The notes beneath the pieces are model-generated. The model saw nothing but the letters and a program-made list of their open reading frames with translations, was not told where the DNA came from and did not search any database. Below are positions 17,880-27,236 of a stretch of DNA of 64,000 bases, in pieces (the first letter of the stretch is position 1; the number at the start of each line of letters is the position of its first letter). A program made the position numbers and the translations under genes. The stretch lies in NCBI RefSeq assembly GCF_015477765.1, contig NZ_JADLQQ010000008.1:1-64000 (forward strand), given 5' to 3'. The stretch is from Nocardia transvalensis (GTDB taxonomy: Bacteria; Actinomycetota; Actinomycetes; Mycobacteriales; Mycobacteriaceae).

Positions 17880-20800
17880 ATGACGGTCTCGTCCGAATTG
17901 TCCAGCGCGGCGTGGGTCGCGGGTTTGCCGGAGCAGTTGCGCGGTGAGCTCGCAACCCTCGAGGAGGCATACTTCCGCCACGTGGACGCCGGCGACGTCG
18001 ACTGCGCGATCACCGGGAGTTCACTCCAGGTGTTCCGCAGGCACATCGAACTGGCCATCCAGCGCCCGCCGGGGGCGGCCCGGGTACGGGTGTACTACCC
18101 GGACGACGGGTCCGGCCTCGGGGCTGCCGTGCAGATGGTCACCGACGACATGCCGCTGCTGGTGGAGTCGGTGACCTCGGCGCTGAGCCGCATGAGCATC
18201 AGCATCAGCGAGATCATCCACCCCATCTTCGAGGTGGAGCGTGACTCGGAGGGTCGGCTGGAGTCGGCGGCCCCGCACGAGGTGGACGGCAACGGCGTGA
18301 CCGGGCTGCGCGAATCGTGGATGCACGTCCAGTTGCATCCCTCCACCAGCCCGGAACTGCTGCGGCGGGTCGAGGCCGAGATACCGGACGTGCTCACCGA
18401 CGTCCGCCAGGTCATCGGCGACACCGAGCCGATGCGCGCGGTGCAGGATCGGCTGGCCGACGAACTCGAGAAGGCGGCCGGGGCCGGGACGGCACCGTTC
18501 AGCCCGACCGACCTGGTCGACTGCGCGAATCTGCTGCGGTGGCTGGGCGCCGGCCACTTCACGGTGCTCGGCTACGCGCGCTATCAGCGCCGGGCGTCCG
18601 CGGACGGGGCGAAATCCGTTGTGGTACCGGATAGTTGCCTCGGCGTGCTGCGGCCCGACGTGGGCACCGATTTCCGGGTGCCGGTCAACGGCGGCAACCG
18701 CCAGTTGCTGATGCTCACCCAGGGCCTGGTGCCTGCCACCGTGCACCGGTCGGTGTATCCGTACTTCATCGGTGTCGCCGAATTCGACACCACCGGCGCC
18801 ATCACCGGTGAGCACCTGTTCATCGGAGTGTTCACCGTGGCCGCCATGCACGAGAACGTGCTCGACATCCCGGTGATCGAGCGCCGGGTGCGTTCGGTGA
18901 TCGAGGAGAGCGGCTTCGACCTGGACTCGTTCTCCGGGCAGGCCATGCTCGAGGTGATCCAGTCGTTCCCGCGCACCGAGCTGTTCTCCTCCGACACCGA
19001 GACCATGCGCCGCACGGCCAGCGCCGTCCTGAACGTCGGCATGCGCCGGCAGGTGCGCCTGTTCCTGCGCTCGGATACCTACGGCCGATTCGTGGCCTGC
19101 ATGGTCTATCTGCCTCGCGACCGCTACACCACTCGGGTCCGGCTGGAGATGCAAGACATTCTGGTGCGGGAGCTGGGCGGTATCTCGATCGACTACTCGG
19201 CCCGCGTATCCGAAAGCGAACTCGCCAGCGTGTATTTCACGGTCCGGCTGCCCGAACCGGGCACCCGGGTCGACGCCTCGGAGACCAACCGGCTGCGGAT
19301 CCAGGCCATGCTGGCCGAGGCCAGCCGCACCTGGGACGACCACCTGCGCGACGAGGGCGCCACCTCCGCGGTGCTGGATCCGAGCGTGGTGCAGCGGTAT
19401 TCGGCCGCATTACCCGATGCCTACAAGGAGGACTTCGAGGCGAGCCGGGCCCTGGCCGATATCGTGCGGATGGAGCGGCTGGATCCGGGCAGGATCGACC
19501 AGCACCTGTACCGGCGCCCCGAATCCGAGCCCGGTTCCTGGCGGTTCAGCCTCTACATCCGCGCCGGGATCTCGCTGAGCCAGGTGCTGCCGCTGTTGCA
19601 GAGCCTCGGCGTCGAGGTGGTCGACGAGCGGCCCTACCAGCTGGAGTTCGAGGACGGCCAGGAGGCGTGGATCTACGACTTCGGGCTGCAGGCCCGCCCC
19701 GACCTGCTGCGGAAGTCGTTGGACCGCAACATGGATGCCGAGTTGGTGGAGACCTCGGACCGGCTGGATGTGCTCGACGCGCAGGTCCGTGGCCTGCGGG
19801 AGCGATTCACCGAGGCGTTCGACGCCCTGTGGTACGGGCGCGCCGAGGCCGACCCGCTCAACGAGCTGGTGCTGCGGGCCGGGCTGGACTGGCGGTCGGT
19901 GTCGATCCTGCGGGCGTATTCGAAATATCTGCAGCAGGCCGATTTTCCCTACAGCCAGGCCAATATCGCTCGCGTGCTGCTGGCCTCGCCGGATGTGGCC
20001 CGGCTGTTCGTGCAGCTGTTCGCGGCCATGTTCGATCCGGATGCGGCGGCACCGGAGCGGGCCGGTGAGTTGGAGACCGCGGTGCGCGAGCGGATCAACG
20101 AGGTGGTCAGCCTCGACGCGGACCGGATCCTGCGCGCCATTCTCGGCCTGGTGAAGGCGACCCTGCGAACCAATTACTACGTCGTCGACGACGAGGGACG
20201 GTCCCGGCCGTACCTGTCGATCAAGGTGGAGCCGCGCGAGATCGCCGAATTGCCCAGGCCCAGACCGCAGTTCGAGATCTTCGTGTATTCGCCGCGGGTG
20301 GAGGGTGTGCACCTGCGGTTCGGTCCGGTCGCGCGCGGCGGGTTGCGCTGGTCGGATCGCCTGGAGGATTTCCGCACCGAGATCCTGGGCCTGGTGAAGG
20401 CGCAGGCGGTGAAGAATGCGGTGATCGTCCCGGTCGGTGCGAAGGGCGGCTTCGTGGTGAAGCGTCCGCCGGCCGGTACCGGCGATCCGGCGGCGGATCG
20501 GCAGGCGTTGCAGACCGAGGGCGTGGCCTGCTATCGCACGTTCATCTCGGGTCTGCTCGACGTCACCGACAATGTGGACCATGCGACGGGGCGGGTGGTG
20601 CCGCCCGCGCGGGTGGTGCGCCGGGACTCCGACGACACGTATCTGGTGGTCGCCGCGGACAAGGGGACCGCGACGTTCTCCGATATCGCCAACGAGGTGG
20701 CCCAACAGTACGGGTTCTGGCTCGGTGACGCGTTCGCCTCGGGCGGGTCGGCGGGCTACGACCACAAGGCGATGGGCATCACGGCCAAGGGTGCGTGGGA

Positions 20801-22778
20801 GAGCGTCAAACGGCATTTCGCCGAGATGGATATCGACACCCAGACTCAGGACTTCACGGTCGTGGGCGTCGGTGACATGTCCGGTGACGTATTCGGCAAC
20901 GGCATGCTGCTGTCCGAGCACATTCGGCTGGTGGCCGCCTTCGACCACCGCCACATCTTCCTGGACCCGAATCCCGATGCGGCGCGGTCGTTTCGGGAGC
21001 GGCAGCGGATGTTCGCGCTGCCCCGGTCGTCGTGGGCCGATTACGACACCTCGCTGATCAGCGAGGGCGGCGGGGTGTGGGATCGCACGGTGAAGGCGAT
21101 CCCGCTCAGCCCGCAGGCGCGGCAGGCGCTGGGGCTGGCCGACGATGCGGCGACGCTGTCGCCGCCGGAACTGATTCGCGCGATCCTGCTGGCGCCGGTT
21201 CAGCTGCTGTGGAACGGCGGCATCGGCACCTACATCAAGGCCAGTAGCGAATCCCATGCCGATGTCGGTGACAAGTCCAACGATGCGGTGCGGGTGAACG
21301 CGAACGAATTGCGCGTCAAGGTGATCGGCGAGGGCGGCAACCTCGGCGTGACCGCGCTGGGCCGCATCGAGTTCTGCCGCCACGGCGGTAAGTGCAACAC
21401 CGATGCGCTGGACAATTCGGCGGGTGTGGACTGCTCCGACCACGAGGTCAACATCAAGGTGCTGCTCGACGGGGTGGTCTCCAGCGGAGAACTGCCCGCA
21501 TCCGAGCGCAATCCGCTGTTGGCGTCGATGACCGATGAGGTCGCCGACATGGTGTTGCAGGACAACGTCTCGCAGAACTTCCTGATGGGGATGTCGCGCT
21601 CCGAGGCGCCGCGGATGCTGAATGTGCACATGCGCCTGATCGAGGAGCTGGAGCAGCGCCGCGGCCTGGACCGCGAACTCGAGGCGCTGCCGTCGGACGC
21701 CGACATGAAGCAGCGGCTCGAGCAGGGCGGCGGGCTCACCTCGCCGGAGCTGGCCAATCTGCTGGCACATGTGAAGCTGGCGTTGAAGGCCGATCTGCTC
21801 GACAGCGATCTGCCCGACACCGCGTACTTCTCGGCTCGGCTGCCGAAGTACTTCCCGACCCCGCTGCGCGAGCGGTTCGGTGGGGCCATCAAGAAGCACC
21901 GGCTGCGTCGCGAGATCGTCACCACCATGATGGTCAACGAAATGGTCGACCTCGGCGGCATCACCTACGCGTTCCGGCTGTCGGAGGAGATCGGGGCCAC
22001 CGCCGGAGATGCGATGCGCGCATTCGCCGCGACGGGCAAGATCTTCGATCTGCACTCGATCTGGCATCGCATCCGGGCCGCCCGCACCTCCATTGCGGTC
22101 AAGGACGAGCTGGAGCTGGAAACCAAGCGCACTCTCGACCGCGCCTCGCGCTGGCTGCTGAGTAATCGGCCCCAGCCGATCGCGGTCGGCGCGGAGATCC
22201 ACCGCTACGCCGGGAAGGTGCGGGAGCTGGCGCCGAAGGTGCCGGGCTGGCTGCGTGGCCACCATATCGACACCCTCGAGGAGCAGTCGGCGAAACTGAT
22301 CGCCCGCGGTGCGCCCGAGGAGCTGGCGACCGAGGTGTTCGGCCTGCTCAACCTGTTCCCGCTGCTGGATGTCATCGATATCGCCGACATCACCGAGCGC
22401 AGCGGTGAGGAGGTGGGCGCGCTGTACTACGCGCTGAACGAGCACCTCAAGATCGATTGGCTGTTGCAGGCGGTCAGTCACCTCGAGCGGGGTGACCGCT
22501 GGCATGCGCTGGCCCGGCTCGCGCTGCGCGACGACATGTACGGGTCGCTGCGCTCGCTGACCTTGGATGTGCTGTCGGCCGGCGACCCGGAGGAGACCGC
22601 CGAGGAGAAGATCGCGTACTGGGAGTCGAAGAACCAGTCCCGCCTGGGCCGCGCCCGCGCCGGCCTGTCGGAGCTGTTCGAGTCCGGCACCCACGACCTG
22701 GCCACCCTGTCGGTAGCGGCCCGCCAGGTACGCAGCATGGTCAGCGGCGTCGGCGCCCAATCGGAGGTCCCCCGCTGA
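17880..22778 (+). CDS. gdh: NAD-specific glutamate dehydrogenase, large (180 kDa) type
   Basis: A protein of about 1632 residues, typical of the L-GDH180 family that converts glutamate to 2-oxoglutarate and ammonia with NAD. A long N-terminal half with ACT-like regulatory segments precedes the catalytic region: RGGLRW at 819-824, the catalytic-lysine motif GAKGGF with K855, and then FDHRHIFLDPNPD and GGNLGVTALGR. A helical C-terminal domain follows. The start is placed at ATG 17880, with GAGGGAG 12 bases upstream; a TTG at 17868 is in frame but badly spaced. In mycobacteria this enzyme (Rv2476c) is held in check by the FHA protein GarA. The neighbours ettA and thioesterase match that locus. 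Confidence 0.95.
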   Translation: MTVSSELSSAAWVAGLPEQLRGELATLEEAYFRHVDAGDVDCAITGSSLQVFRRHIELAIQRPPGAARVRVYYPDDGSGLGAAVQMVTDDMPLLVESVTSALSRMSISISEIIHPIFEVERDSEGRLESAAPHEVDGNGVTGLRESWMHVQLHPSTSPELLRRVEAEIPDVLTDVRQVIGDTEPMRAVQDRLADELEKAAGAGTAPFSPTDLVDCANLLRWLGAGHFTVLGYARYQRRASADGAKSVVVPDSCLGVLRPDVGTDFRVPVNGGNRQLLMLTQGLVPATVHRSVYPYFIGVAEFDTTGAITGEHLFIGVFTVAAMHENVLDIPVIERRVRSVIEESGFDLDSFSGQAMLEVIQSFPRTELFSSDTETMRRTASAVLNVGMRRQVRLFLRSDTYGRFVACMVYLPRDRYTTRVRLEMQDILVRELGGISIDYSARVSESELASVYFTVRLPEPGTRVDASETNRLRIQAMLAEASRTWDDHLRDEGATSAVLDPSVVQRYSAALPDAYKEDFEASRALADIVRMERLDPGRIDQHLYRRPESEPGSWRFSLYIRAGISLSQVLPLLQSLGVEVVDERPYQLEFEDGQEAWIYDFGLQARPDLLRKSLDRNMDAELVETSDRLDVLDAQVRGLRERFTEAFDALWYGRAEADPLNELVLRAGLDWRSVSILRAYSKYLQQADFPYSQANIARVLLASPDVARLFVQLFAAMFDPDAAAPERAGELETAVRERINEVVSLDADRILRAILGLVKATLRTNYYVVDDEGRSRPYLSIKVEPREIAELPRPRPQFEIFVYSPRVEGVHLRFGPVARGGLRWSDRLEDFRTEILGLVKAQAVKNAVIVPVGAKGGFVVKRPPAGTGDPAADRQALQTEGVACYRTFISGLLDVTDNVDHATGRVVPPARVVRRDSDDTYLVVAADKGTATFSDIANEVAQQYGFWLGDAFASGGSAGYDHKAMGITAKGAWESVKRHFAEMDIDTQTQDFTVVGVGDMSGDVFGNGMLLSEHIRLVAAFDHRHIFLDPNPDAARSFRERQRMFALPRSSWADYDTSLISEGGGVWDRTVKAIPLSPQARQALGLADDAATLSPPELIRAILLAPVQLLWNGGIGTYIKASSESHADVGDKSNDAVRVNANELRVKVIGEGGNLGVTALGRIEFCRHGGKCNTDALDNSAGVDCSDHEVNIKVLLDGVVSSGELPASERNPLLASMTDEVADMVLQDNVSQNFLMGMSRSEAPRMLNVHMRLIEELEQRRGLDRELEALPSDADMKQRLEQGGGLTSPELANLLAHVKLALKADLLDSDLPDTAYFSARLPKYFPTPLRERFGGAIKKHRLRREIVTTMMVNEMVDLGGITYAFRLSEEIGATAGDAMRAFAATGKIFDLHSIWHRIRAARTSIAVKDELELETKRTLDRASRWLLSNRPQPIAVGAEIHRYAGKVRELAPKVPGWLRGHHIDTLEEQSAKLIARGAPEELATEVFGLLNLFPLLDVIDIADITERSGEEVGALYYALNEHLKIDWLLQAVSHLERGDRWHALARLALRDDMYGSLRSLTLDVLSAGDPEETAEEKIAYWESKNQSRLGRARAGLSELFESGTHDLATLSVAARQVRSMVSGVGAQSEVPR

Positions 22779-22818
22779 CCCTTCCCCCACCACCCCCTCA
22801 CCAGTGACCCGCCCGTCT

Positions 22819-22858
22819 CGTCTGTCCCTGCGTCGTGCTTTTGAGGAAGGGACAGACG
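22819..22858 (+). terminator. Hairpin after gdh
   Basis: An 11-base perfect inverted repeat, CGTCTGTCCCT and AGGGACAGACG, with an 18-base loop, lies 40 bases after the gdh stop. Flanking CCCG and CGGG can extend it. It belongs to the group of long hairpins that separate units in this window. Confidence 0.65.
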
Positions 22859-23053
22859 GGTGGGCGACGCGCCTCCGACGAAGCTCACAGCTCGGTGCGA
22901 AACAGGGGGATGAGCAGGGGCGATGAATGGGGTGTGGGGCGGGTGGCCGCGGCACGGGGGGAAGGGTGGCGGGTAACGCTGCATACTGGGTAACCGTACG
23001 GTTCACGCCGGTGGCAGCTGTCCGGGCCGCACACCCTGATCGGAGGTATCGCG

Positions 23054-23524
23054 TTGACGAGTGTCGGATCGCTGACCGAGAGCGGGGCGGCGCACGGTAC
23101 CGTCGTGCTTCCCCGGCGGTTTCATGCCAAGGTCGAGGTTCGCTGGTCGGATATGGACGCGTTCCAGCACATCAATCATGCGCGCATGGTGACGCTGCTG
23201 GAGGAGGCCCGGATTCCGTGGCTGTTCGACGACCGCCCGACCTCCGGGCTGCGCACGGGCTGCGTGATGGTCGATCTGCACGTGCGGTACAAGGGACAGC
23301 TGCGGCACGAGGACACCCCGCTGGATGTGGCGATGTGGATCGAGCAGATGCGCGCGGTCGACTTCACCATCGGCTACGAGGTGCGTGCCAACGGTGTCGC
23401 CCCGGACTCGCCACCGGCGGTGATCGCCTCCACTCAGCTGGCCGCGTTCGATATCGACACCCAGCGGCTGCGCCGCCTCACCACGGTCGAACGCGAATAC
23501 CTCGCCCAGTGGAAGACTGACTGA
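23054..23524 (+). CDS. Acyl-CoA thioesterase, 4-hydroxybenzoyl-CoA thioesterase/FadM type
   Basis: A 156-residue hotdog-fold protein. The active-site helix WSDMDAFQHINHARM (31-45) has the Asp and the H-I-N-H pattern of the YbgC/FadM class. The start is TTG 23054, with GGAGG eight bases upstream. It hydrolyses acyl-CoA thioesters of undetermined chain. It follows gdh in the same order as mycobacterial Rv2475c, but a 275-base gap with a terminator-like hairpin shows a separate promoter. The next gene follows after 46 bases. Confidence 0.85.
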   Translation: MTSVGSLTESGAAHGTVVLPRRFHAKVEVRWSDMDAFQHINHARMVTLLEEARIPWLFDDRPTSGLRTGCVMVDLHVRYKGQLRHEDTPLDVAMWIEQMRAVDFTIGYEVRANGVAPDSPPAVIASTQLAAFDIDTQRLRRLTTVEREYLAQWKTD

Positions 23525-23570
23525 GCCCTCGGATCTCGGACGGACCGGCGCGGAGCGACCAGCGGGAGAG

Positions 23571-24257
23571 ATGAGTAACGAATACGCCGACCAGCGGGTG
23601 CTGCGCGTGCGCGACCCCGCCGAGCGGGAAAATTTGGCCACCTTTGTCACACGCGCGATCCGATTGGACCCCGCCGCCGTGATCCGGCTGCGCAGGCGCG
23701 GTGTCCACTACGTCACGGCATGGGCCGCAACGGGTTTCGAGGCGCTGGCGGTGCGCACCGTGGTCGCCGACCTGGGCGTCGACGATGTCACGGTGGGCGG
23801 CGATGTGATCCTGGCCGGATTGAGCAGCCCGGGCGCGGGCGGTCCGATCGATCTGGGCTATTCGATGGATTCCGCCTGGCGTTCCGCGCTGCCGCCCACC
23901 ACCGGCTTCACCCATGTCGACGACGTGCCCGCTCGCGCCCTGGTCGAATTGGCCGAACGCGGCGTGCAATTGGCCGCCGAACACGGCAGCAGCCACGGCC
24001 CGCCCGCTTCCCTGCTCGACCAGAACGTCCTCACCGTCACCGGCAACGACGACGAGATCGAGGTCCCCATGCGCGTCGTCTTCGCCCTCACCGCCATGGA
24101 TTTCATCCCCCACTCCGGCGACAAGGCCGACTCCCGCCGCATTGCCCCCACCGAAATAGTCCGCGTCCGTGCCACCCGAACCTGGCTCCGCCTCGACGCC
24201 CGCTACGGCTCGGTCGCCCGCCGCCGCGGCCCCGGCATGCCCCTGACCCCGCGCTGA
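23571..24257 (+). CDS. Conserved actinobacterial protein of unknown function (Rv2474c-like by position)
   Basis: A 228-residue soluble protein without recognised motifs. It has an alternating alpha/beta look, with LATFVTRAIRLDPAAVIRLR near the start and MRVVFALTAMDFIPHSGDKA near 175-195. Its position after the hotdog thioesterase, and its length, agree with mycobacterial Rv2474c. The 46-base spacing suggests co-transcription with the thioesterase. No function should be assigned. Confidence 0.75.
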   Translation: MSNEYADQRVLRVRDPAERENLATFVTRAIRLDPAAVIRLRRRGVHYVTAWAATGFEALAVRTVVADLGVDDVTVGGDVILAGLSSPGAGGPIDLGYSMDSAWRSALPPTTGFTHVDDVPARALVELAERGVQLAAEHGSSHGPPASLLDQNVLTVTGNDDEIEVPMRVVFALTAMDFIPHSGDKADSRRIAPTEIVRVRATRTWLRLDARYGSVARRRGPGMPLTPR

Positions 24258-24296
24258 GACGTAGTCGCTACCGTCTTGGCGGTCTAGCCTGGATGT

Positions 24297-25004
24297 GTGC
24301 AGGGTCGCATGCGGATTGCGGTGCTACCGATCCGCTCCGGGCAAAGGCTGGAGAGGGTGGAGATTCCGCGTGCCGCTGCTGATCCGAATGCTTGCCGACC
24401 GCACAGCCGGGGCCCGCTCCTCGGCGGGATCGCCACCGTGGGCGCGGGCCTCGCACTGCACAACGTGATGCTCGGTCTTGTCGGCGCGATCGGATGCGCG
24501 CTGACGTTTTATGGACCGTGCTGGACCTTGACGCCCCGGTGGCGCGCCCGTCGGCAAGCGCGTCGCTGGCAGCACTTCATCGCTTCTCACGACATTCTCG
24601 ATCTCGCGTCGCCGGAACTCGCACGTCTTGCCGATGCGTACGACGAGCTCGTCTACACCGCGACACTTCCGGGCGTCGGGATGTCCGCGGAGGCTGCCGG
24701 CGTCGGCCATCTCATGGTTCTCGAATGCTCCAGCCTGCTCGACGGCCGGACGCCCGCTGGGCCGGCCGAGCTCGAGTACGTTGCCACTCGCGCCACCGAA
24801 ATCCGCAGCCTGACGACTGTGTTGGCACGTCAGCACCGCGAACACGAACGGCTTCAGCACCAGCGGGCGCTCGAGCGGCGCCGAGCGCTGGACGAGATCG
24901 CCGCGGCACGAACGGAACTCGAGCACGAGACAGGTGTGAGCGCGGTGTTCGCCAGCCGCGACCTGCGAAAGCGATACGAAAACTCACACTGGGACACCGT
25001 CTGA
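24297..25004 (+). CDS. Hypothetical protein with two membrane helices and a coiled tail
   Basis: A 235-residue frame from GTG 24297, or ATG 24309. A polar start is followed by a hydrophobic stretch (about 43-75, GGIATVGAGLALHNVMLGLV then GAIGCALTFY) that probably forms a helical hairpin in the membrane. The C-terminal half is charged and helical, with a coiled-coil-like region about 165-215 rich in Arg, Glu and Gln. No family is recognised and no strong ribosome site is visible. The tail would be cytoplasmic. Whether it belongs to the preceding operon is unclear. Confidence 0.55.
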   Translation: MQGRMRIAVLPIRSGQRLERVEIPRAAADPNACRPHSRGPLLGGIATVGAGLALHNVMLGLVGAIGCALTFYGPCWTLTPRWRARRQARRWQHFIASHDILDLASPELARLADAYDELVYTATLPGVGMSAEAAGVGHLMVLECSSLLDGRTPAGPAELEYVATRATEIRSLTTVLARQHREHERLQHQRALERRRALDEIAAARTELEHETGVSAVFASRDLRKRYENSHWDTV

Positions 25005-25129
25005 GACTGTCGAATCCGAACGGGGGGCACTTGCCCTGCGCAGTCGCACCCAGGCCGGCAGCTCGCGGCCGGATGCGGGCGGGCGTTGAGATGTATTGAT
25101 AGCCAGGCGGTTACACGCTTGCGTCGAAG

Positions 25130-25444
25130 TCAGGCTACACCGACGGCGCGGAGGAGTGCGGTGGTGGCGGCCGCGGCGAGGGCGACGACGATCAGTGGGG
25201 CGCGGCGCCAGGCGAGGACGAGGGCGACGACGGCGCCCGCGGGCAGGGCGAAGCCAGGAGCGTGGCCCGACGGGATCAGTTCGGTGACGGCCAGGGCGGT
25301 GAGCAGGACCACCGAACCGGCCTCGAGGAGCTCGGTGATGTGGGGTGGGACGTTGATGCGGCGGCGCAGGAGGGGGCCCGCGAAGCGGATGGCGTAGGTG
25401 CCGACCGCGAGGGCGATCGCTCCGGCAATCAATGTCGTACTCAC
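25130..25444 (-). CDS. azlD: AzlD-type branched-chain amino acid exporter small subunit
   Basis: A 104-residue membrane protein with about four hydrophobic segments. Start MSTTLIAGAIALAVGTYAIR and the pattern LLRRRINVPPHITELLEAGS match AzlD. AzlC and AzlD together export branched-chain amino acids or analogues across the cytoplasmic membrane (as BrnFE does in Corynebacterium). It follows azlC on the same strand after 42 bases. Confidence 0.85.
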   Translation of the reverse strand: MSTTLIAGAIALAVGTYAIRFAGPLLRRRINVPPHITELLEAGSVVLLTALAVTELIPSGHAPGFALPAGAVVALVLAWRRAPLIVVALAAAATTALLRAVGVA

Positions 25445-25486
25445 TGAACAGGGCCTCGAAGTCGTCGAAAGGTCTGGGGGAAGGGG

Positions 25487-26245
25487 CTATTCGGGTGTTG
25501 CGCTGGAGTGGGCGGGCTCCGGCGCGGGGGACTGCGCGACGGCTTCTTCCGTCGTGGCCGGGCGTTTGCGGTCGAACGCCAGCAGTGCGGCGGGCAGTGC
25601 CAGCAGAACGGGCAGGCCGGCGGTGAGGAAGGGGGCGGTCACCGCCGCGATGGCCGCGCCTACCACCACGGCTCGCCGGGTCGCCTTGTTCCGCAGCGCC
25701 GGTACCGCCAAGGCCAGCAGCACCGCGGGGAAGACCGCGTCCAGGCCGAATCGGGCCGGGTCCGGCACGGCCGCGCCGATCGCCACGCCCAACAGCGCAC
25801 CGAGCGGCCACGCCAGCAGCACACCGATTCCGCACACCCAGTACCGGGCGTGGCGGCGGTCGCGGTCGGATTCGGCCAGGGCCAGTGCCACCGCTTCGTC
25901 GTTCATCACATGCGTGCCGACCAGTCGCCGCCAGCCCGTGCCGACCACCTCCGGCAGCGCCAGTCCGTAGGGCAGGTGCCGGGCGTTGACCAGCAGTCCG
26001 ATCAGCACGGCCGCGATCATGCTGCCGCCGGCGGATACGATGCCGACGAACAGGAACTCCGCGCCGCCCGCCAGCACGAGCACGCTGAGCAGGATCGGCA
26101 GCCAGGCCGGCAGACCCGAGGTGATCGAGGTCGCGCCGTAGGACACGCCGATCACCCCGACCGCCAGGCAGACGGCCGCGATTCCGGTCAGGTCACTGCG
26201 ATCCAGTGTTCGCCATATCGAACGCACGTCTTCTATAGTGAACAC
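25487..26245 (-). CDS. azlC: AzlC-type branched-chain amino acid exporter large subunit
   Basis: A 252-residue membrane protein with about seven helices. AVGVIGVSYGATSITSGLP near residues 28-46, then GSMIAAVLIGLLVNARHLPYG and THVMNDEAVAL, are the characteristic AzlC segments. With azlD it forms a two-subunit exporter of branched-chain amino acids. The C-terminal tail (about 225-252) is polar. The divergent gene at 26304, 58 bases away, encodes an XRE-cupin regulator and probably controls this pair. Confidence 0.85.
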   Translation of the reverse strand: MFTIEDVRSIWRTLDRSDLTGIAAVCLAVGVIGVSYGATSITSGLPAWLPILLSVLVLAGGAEFLFVGIVSAGGSMIAAVLIGLLVNARHLPYGLALPEVVGTGWRRLVGTHVMNDEAVALALAESDRDRRHARYWVCGIGVLLAWPLGALLGVAIGAAVPDPARFGLDAVFPAVLLALAVPALRNKATRRAVVVGAAIAAVTAPFLTAGLPVLLALPAALLAFDRKRPATTEEAVAQSPAPEPAHSSATPE

Positions 26246-26303
26246 TCGAGCCGGGATTCGTCAATGAGCTTCCCGCCCGACCGAGGTACTGTCTGAGGCC
26301 ACT

Positions 26304-26876
26304 ATGTCCGAGCACGACGGCGCACAGTCCGCGCCACCGCAGGAGGCCATTGCCGCCGCGCTGCGCCGGGAACGCGCGCGATCCGGCATGTCGCTGACCG
26401 AGGTTGCCCGCCGGGCGGGTGTGGCGAAATCCACACTCTCCCAGCTCGAATCCGGCACCGGTAATCCGAGTATCGAAACCCTGTGGGCGCTGTGCGTCGC
26501 CCTGGGCATCCCGTTCTCGCGGCTGCTGGATCCACCGCGGCCGCAGGTGCAGGTGATCCGGGCGGGGGAGGGGCCCATGCTGGCCTCCGCGCACGCCGAT
26601 TATCAGGCGACCCTGCTGGCGGCCTGTCCGCCGCATGCGCGCCGCGACATCTACCTCGTCGCCGCCGAACCCGGTCATCCGCGGGAGTCCGAACCCCATC
26701 TCCGCGGTGAGATCGAACATCTGATCCTGTCCGCCGGTCGCGCCCTCGTCGGCCCCGCCGACGACCCGGCCGAGCTGCATCCCGGCGACTACATACGCTA
26801 TCCCGGCGACCAGCCGCACATCTTCCAGGCCCTCGAACCGGGCACCTGGGGCATCCAGGCCAGCGAATACAGCTGA
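26304..26876 (+). CDS. XRE-family regulator with C-terminal cupin domain
   Basis: A 190-residue protein. The N-terminal HTH (residues 14-70) reads LRRERARSGMSLTEVARRAG, then VAKSTLSQLESGTGNPSIE. It is followed by a beta-barrel cupin domain (about 85-188) with LHPGDYIRYPGDQPHIFQAL. In this family the cupin binds a small ligand, and the regulator commonly sits divergent to a transporter, as here with azlCD. It probably senses an amino acid or analogue, which is inference. The 58-base gap must contain both promoters and the operator. Confidence 0.85.
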   Translation: MSEHDGAQSAPPQEAIAAALRRERARSGMSLTEVARRAGVAKSTLSQLESGTGNPSIETLWALCVALGIPFSRLLDPPRPQVQVIRAGEGPMLASAHADYQATLLAACPPHARRDIYLVAAEPGHPRESEPHLRGEIEHLILSAGRALVGPADDPAELHPGDYIRYPGDQPHIFQALEPGTWGIQASEYS

Positions 26877-26980
26877 GACCGCGGCATCGCGGGTCCGGGC
26901 CGGGGGTGGGGTGAACCGAACCCCCGAATCGGGTGGTGGCCCGGTCGATTCGGCTCGGTCGGCCGGACAGGATCGAGACC

Positions 26981-27235
26981 ATGAGCAAGGCGATGGGTGC
27001 CCTCGGGCGGGGCGTGGGCCGTCTGGTCGGTTACCTGCTGTGTGGTTATGCCCTCGTTTACGCGGTGTACTACGGGATCTGGGCCGCGTCGGCGTCGCAC
27101 GACGAACTGGCCCGGTCGTGGGGCGGGCCGACCGCGGTGGGTGCGACGCTCGTGCATTGGGCGTTGCTGGCGGTCTTCGGTGGTGCGGGTTGGCTGCTGC
27201 TGCGATATGCCCGGCGCCGGGATGTGCCGCGGTAG
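26981..27235 (+). CDS. Small two-helix membrane protein
   Basis: From ATG 26981 the protein is 84 residues with two membrane helices: about 16-36 (GYLLCGYALVYAVYYGIWA) and 53-76. It ends with the basic tail RRRDVPR. The short first segment MSKAMGALGRGVGRL looks cytoplasmic. No family is certain. It is nearly back to back with the HNH gene, which ends one base further on. Its place near an oxidase-type small subunit (30489) is worth noting but proves nothing. Confidence 0.6.
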   Translation: MSKAMGALGRGVGRLVGYLLCGYALVYAVYYGIWAASASHDELARSWGGPTAVGATLVHWALLAVFGGAGWLLLRYARRRDVPR

Positions 27236-27236
27236 A

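Noticed and set aside
19410..23006. A 1198-codon minus-strand frame opposite gdh
   Set aside because: The plus strand carries an intact glutamate dehydrogenase; the antisense translation is His/Arg/Gln-rich with no motif.
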